Source of the DNA: Burkholderiales bacterium
Lineage (GTDB): Bacteria; Pseudomonadota; Gammaproteobacteria; Burkholderiales; Burkholderiaceae_D
Length of the DNA stretch: 7,602 bases
Reading direction: 5' to 3'
Assembly: GCA_016197345.1 (NCBI GenBank)
Contig: JACPVY010000470.1
Location: 1 to 7,602 of the forward strand
Of this stretch, positions 5,299 to 7,602 are shown one piece after another. How positions within the stretch are numbered: position 1 is the stretch's first letter; each line of letters opens with the position of its first letter. The translations under genes were made by a program, and so were the position numbers. The notes under the pieces were generated by a model. That model had not been told where the DNA came from. It searched no databases and saw only the letters and a program-made list of their open reading frames with translations.

Positions 5299-6513
5299 CT
5301 ATGCGCTGGCTGGTTTGGATGCAGGATTTTCAGCCTCGCTGCTCATCCTATCTTCATGCTTAGGTGCTGGCCATAGCCCTGCTTGCCGATACAGCATGAT
5401 GCCAACCAAAGCAAAACCGTACAGTAATTGACGCAATACCTCGGCTTCAATCACGATACGACCGAACAGCAACATTTGCACCGGCTCAGCGCCGTGACGC
5501 AATACTTCTGGCAAAGACGCTAAAATCACGCCGCCCAAAATGACACCAGGAATATGGCCAATCCCGCCCAACACCACCATCGCTAACACGGCAATCGATT
5601 CCGTCAAAGAAAACGATTCCGGCGACACAAAGCCTTGGAACGAAGCAAACATAGCGCCAGCAACACCACCGAAGGAAGCACCCATCGAGAACGCGAGCAA
5701 TTTGATGTTACGAGTATTGATACCCATCGCTTTCGCGGCAATTTCATCTTCACGAATGGCCACCCAAGCACGGCCCAAACGCGAGTGCTGCAAGCGGGTG
5801 GTGACGAAGATAATGCCAATGCACAAGAACAAAAATAAGAAATAGTAAGCATTCACCGATGGAATCGAGAAGCCACCTACCATCACCGTCGCTTTAGAGC
5901 CGACTTCACCCGCTAGCGAGACGCCAAAAATATGAATCGGATCGATCATATTGATGCCTTGTGGGCCGTTCGTAATATTGATAGGCGCATTCAAGTTATT
6001 CATGAAAATACGGATGATTTCACCAAAACCTAGCGTCACAATCGCCAGATAATCACCGCGCAATTTCAAGGTTGGCGCACCTAGTAACGCCCCAAAGAAC
6101 CCCGCTAGCGCTGCACTTAAAGGCACGATCAACCACACCGAGAGATGGATGCCGTTTTGTCGCACGCCCTCGCCTAACACCATCACTAGGAAATTGCCTA
6201 GCGCCGGGGTTTCATTGACAAACGATTCCAGCACCACGGCAAACTGCGGCGAAGCAAGTAAGCCCGTCATATAAGCGCCGACCGCATAGAAGGCGATATA
6301 GCCCAAATCGAGCAAGCCTGCAAAACCGACGACGATGTTTAAGCCTAGCGCTAGCATGATATATAGCAGCGCTAAATCGATGATACGGACCCACGAATTA
6401 CCAAATTGCGAAGCGAAAAACGGGAAAATCATCATCACGACCAACACAATAGCGATACTGGTGTAGGCTTTGCGCGGATCTTTCTGGACATTAAAATCTA
6501 ATAAAGCAGCCAT
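5299..6513 (-). CDS. livM: livM, branched-chain amino-acid ABC transporter permease
   Basis: A 404-residue inner-membrane permease that pairs with LivH to form the translocation channel. Many hydrophobic segments are visible, for example about 18-34, 44-64, 68-86, 126-146, 222-238 and 305-333. The family block GLNIVVGFAGLLDLGYIAFY (57-76) is present, as is LRGDYLAIVTLGFGEIIRI (151-169). The cytoplasmic ATPase-docking loop is SRLGRAWVAIREDEIAAKAMG (244-264). The start at 6513 is chosen because AGGAG lies five bases before that ATG, and it falls 13 bases after the livH stop. The upstream in-frame ATG at 6552 would overlap livH and has no such site. The tail (from about 385) is hydrophilic and Ser/Ala/Pro-rich. 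No lesion seen. Confidence 0.94.
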   Translation of the reverse strand: MAALLDFNVQKDPRKAYTSIAIVLVVMMIFPFFASQFGNSWVRIIDLALLYIMLALGLNIVVGFAGLLDLGYIAFYAVGAYMTGLLASPQFAVVLESFVNETPALGNFLVMVLGEGVRQNGIHLSVWLIVPLSAALAGFFGALLGAPTLKLRGDYLAIVTLGFGEIIRIFMNNLNAPINITNGPQGINMIDPIHIFGVSLAGEVGSKATVMVGGFSIPSVNAYYFLFLFLCIGIIFVTTRLQHSRLGRAWVAIREDEIAAKAMGINTRNIKLLAFSMGASFGGVAGAMFASFQGFVSPESFSLTESIAVLAMVVLGGIGHIPGVILGGVILASLPEVLRHGAEPVQMLLFGRIVIEAEVLRQLLYGFALVGIMLYRQAGLWPAPKHEDRMSSEAENPASKPASA

Positions 6514-6526
6514 ATTCACTCCTGTG

Positions 6527-7456
6527 TTAAGCGCGGTCAGCAACACGTTCACCCATGATGCCGGATGGGCGTATTGTCAACACAATGATCAAGACCACGA
6601 AGGCAAAAATATCTTGGTAATGACTGCCGAGGAAACCGCCCGTCAATTGCCCGATATAGCCCGCACCTAAACTTTCGATTAAGCCCAAAATAATGCCGCC
6701 GACCATCGCGCCATAGATATTCCCAATCCCGCCTAAGACAGCAGCGGAGAAGGCTTTCAAACCGGGCACAAAGCCCATTGCAAATTGAATGGATGAATAG
6801 TTAGCGCCCCACATCACGCCAGCCACCGCAGCTAAGGCAGCGCCAATGGCAAATGTAGCGACCACCACGAAGTTTGCATCCACCCCCATTAAGCCAGCCA
6901 CCCGTGGATTTTCGGCAGTAGCCCGCATCGCGCGGCCTAGCTTGGTTTTTTCAACCAGCATCACTAGCCCCGCCATCGCCATCACGGCTAACGCTAATAA
7001 CATGATTTGCGTTTGCGAAATCACGGCACCACCAAGGGCGATTGGTTCGGAGGAAAGAATTTGTGGCACCACGAGTGGGCTGCGGCCCCAGATCATCATG
7101 GCAAAAGTCTGCACCAGAATTGAAACGCCGATTGCGGTAATCAAAGGCGCTAAGCGCGGTGCGTTACGTAAAGGACGGTATGCGACGCGCTCAATTAAGA
7201 CATTGACTGCAATCGCCGCCGGAATAGCGCCGAGGATAGAAATGATTAATTTAACAATGCCCGGTAAATCTGGGGCGTAGATATTGAGTAATTTAAGAAT
7301 CGTCAAACCAACCATTGCGCCGACCATCAAAACATCACCGTGCGCAAAATTAATCAGATTCAATACCCCATATACCATCGTATAGCCCAGTGCTATAAGC
7401 GCATACATGCTCCCTAGCACCAAACCATTGATGATTTGCTGGATGAAAGTATCCAT
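6527..7456 (-). CDS. livH: livH, branched-chain amino-acid ABC transporter permease
   Basis: A 309-residue inner-membrane permease, the same size as E. coli LivH, and the first gene of livHMGF. It begins MDTFIQQIINGLVLGSMYAL and has the family blocks GYTMVYGVLNLINFAHGD (24-41), PLITAIGVSILVQ (104-116) and AAVLGGIGNIYGAMVGG (238-254). The cytoplasmic loop that docks the ATPases is KTKLGRAMRATAENPRVAGLMG (170-191). Several membrane-spanning segments are evident (about 10-32, 42-60, 68-88, 104-123, 150-168, 196-216, 283-297). The ATG at 7456 is preceded by a modest purine-rich site (GAGGACAGG). The binding-protein gene that usually accompanies these permeases is not in the window and may lie upstream beyond 7602. 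No lesion seen. Confidence 0.95.
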   Translation of the reverse strand: MDTFIQQIINGLVLGSMYALIALGYTMVYGVLNLINFAHGDVLMVGAMVGLTILKLLNIYAPDLPGIVKLIISILGAIPAAIAVNVLIERVAYRPLRNAPRLAPLITAIGVSILVQTFAMMIWGRSPLVVPQILSSEPIALGGAVISQTQIMLLALAVMAMAGLVMLVEKTKLGRAMRATAENPRVAGLMGVDANFVVVATFAIGAALAAVAGVMWGANYSSIQFAMGFVPGLKAFSAAVLGGIGNIYGAMVGGIILGLIESLGAGYIGQLTGGFLGSHYQDIFAFVVLIIVLTIRPSGIMGERVADRA

Positions 7457-7474
7457 CTTGCCTGTCCTCGATCT

Positions 7475-7496
7475 GTGCCAAATCTGGCACTTTTTT
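7475..7496. promoter_or_regulatory. Perfect hairpin in the livH leader
   Basis: GTGCCA-AATC-TGGCAC is a perfect 6-base inverted repeat with a 4-base loop, 19 bases upstream of the livH start codon. Read on the plus strand it is followed by T6, so it has the form of a small rho-independent terminator facing away from livH. Read on the minus strand it could be a leader hairpin or a dimer-binding operator close to the weak promoter. Nothing distinguishes these options here. Confidence 0.5.
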
Positions 7497-7519
7497 ATTC
7501 ACTGTTGAACAACTGACAC
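7492..7519 (-). promoter_or_regulatory. Weak candidate promoter for the liv operon
   Basis: On the minus strand GTGTCA (complement of 7514-7519) and TAAAAA (complement of 7492-7497) are 16 bases apart, each 4 of 6 to consensus. The predicted start would fall within the hairpin at 7475-7490. The real promoter could lie outside the window if livH is co-transcribed with an upstream gene. Confidence 0.25.
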
Positions 7520-7602
7520 TGTTATTGATGAAGCCTAGCCACAGCTGCTAAAACTTTTGTCTAGGCAACTGCGCAATAACGATGTCCCTCCACGAAAAAT
7601 CG

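Noticed and set aside
5540..5845. Open frames on the plus strand inside livM (and 6846-7280 inside livH)
   Set aside because: They are antisense to well-conserved permease genes and have no recognisable domains; their openness follows from the codon usage of the real genes.
6514..6552. Upstream start of livM at 6552
   Set aside because: It overlaps the livH coding end and has no ribosome-binding site; the ATG at 6513 has AGGAG five bases upstream.
7471..7500. Sigma-54 promoter suggested by TGGCAC near livH
   Set aside because: No TTGC-type -12 element occurs at the required distance on either strand.
1..7602. Defence system, CRISPR array, prophage or transposon
   Set aside because: No repeat-spacer structure, transposase, integrase or phage gene is visible; every recognised gene is a common housekeeping, storage or transport function.

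Overview
The window is chromosomal DNA of moderate base composition, most likely from a betaproteobacterium of the order Burkholderiales. This is inferred from the gene set: an IclR regulator, a PBP7-type endopeptidase with a basic linker, a PhaP-type phasin of the betaproteobacterial kind, and a livHMGF branched-chain amino-acid transporter operon. I cannot fix the genus from sequence alone.

Left to right on the plus strand: a possible tail of an upstream gene (about 2-88); an IclR-family regulator (200-985, plus) behind an extended -10 promoter overlapped by a small palindrome; a bidirectional terminator (about 1004-1045); a convergent pbpG-like endopeptidase (1072-2211, minus) with three 10-bp phased repeats in its leader; a nitroreductase gene wrecked by an internal deletion (2402-2801, minus); about 400 bases without a convincing gene; a phasin gene (3302-3868, plus) with a near-consensus promoter bracketed by two TGC-N3-GCA sites; a 26-bp perfect palindrome followed by a strong bidirectional terminator (3876-3946); then the liv operon on the minus strand, read from right to left as livH (7456-6527), livM (6513-5299), livG (5288-4614) and livF (4623-3964).

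The two permeases livH and livM are intact. The two ATPase genes are not. The end of livG and the beginning of livF have been lost together in one deletion, and livF also carries an in-frame TAA in place of the Glu codon expected from the family motif VPEGRGVFSRMT. As written, the transporter has a LivG lacking roughly its last 30 residues and no complete LivF. With the deleted nitroreductase, that makes three lesions in under 3 kb. They mean either real gene decay (a relaxed or host-restricted lineage) or errors in the assembly. No substrate-binding protein (LivJ/LivK) lies in the window.

I found no evidence of a new biological system. The points most worth a second look are the damaged genes and the regulatory architecture around the phasin, pbpG and iclR promoters.
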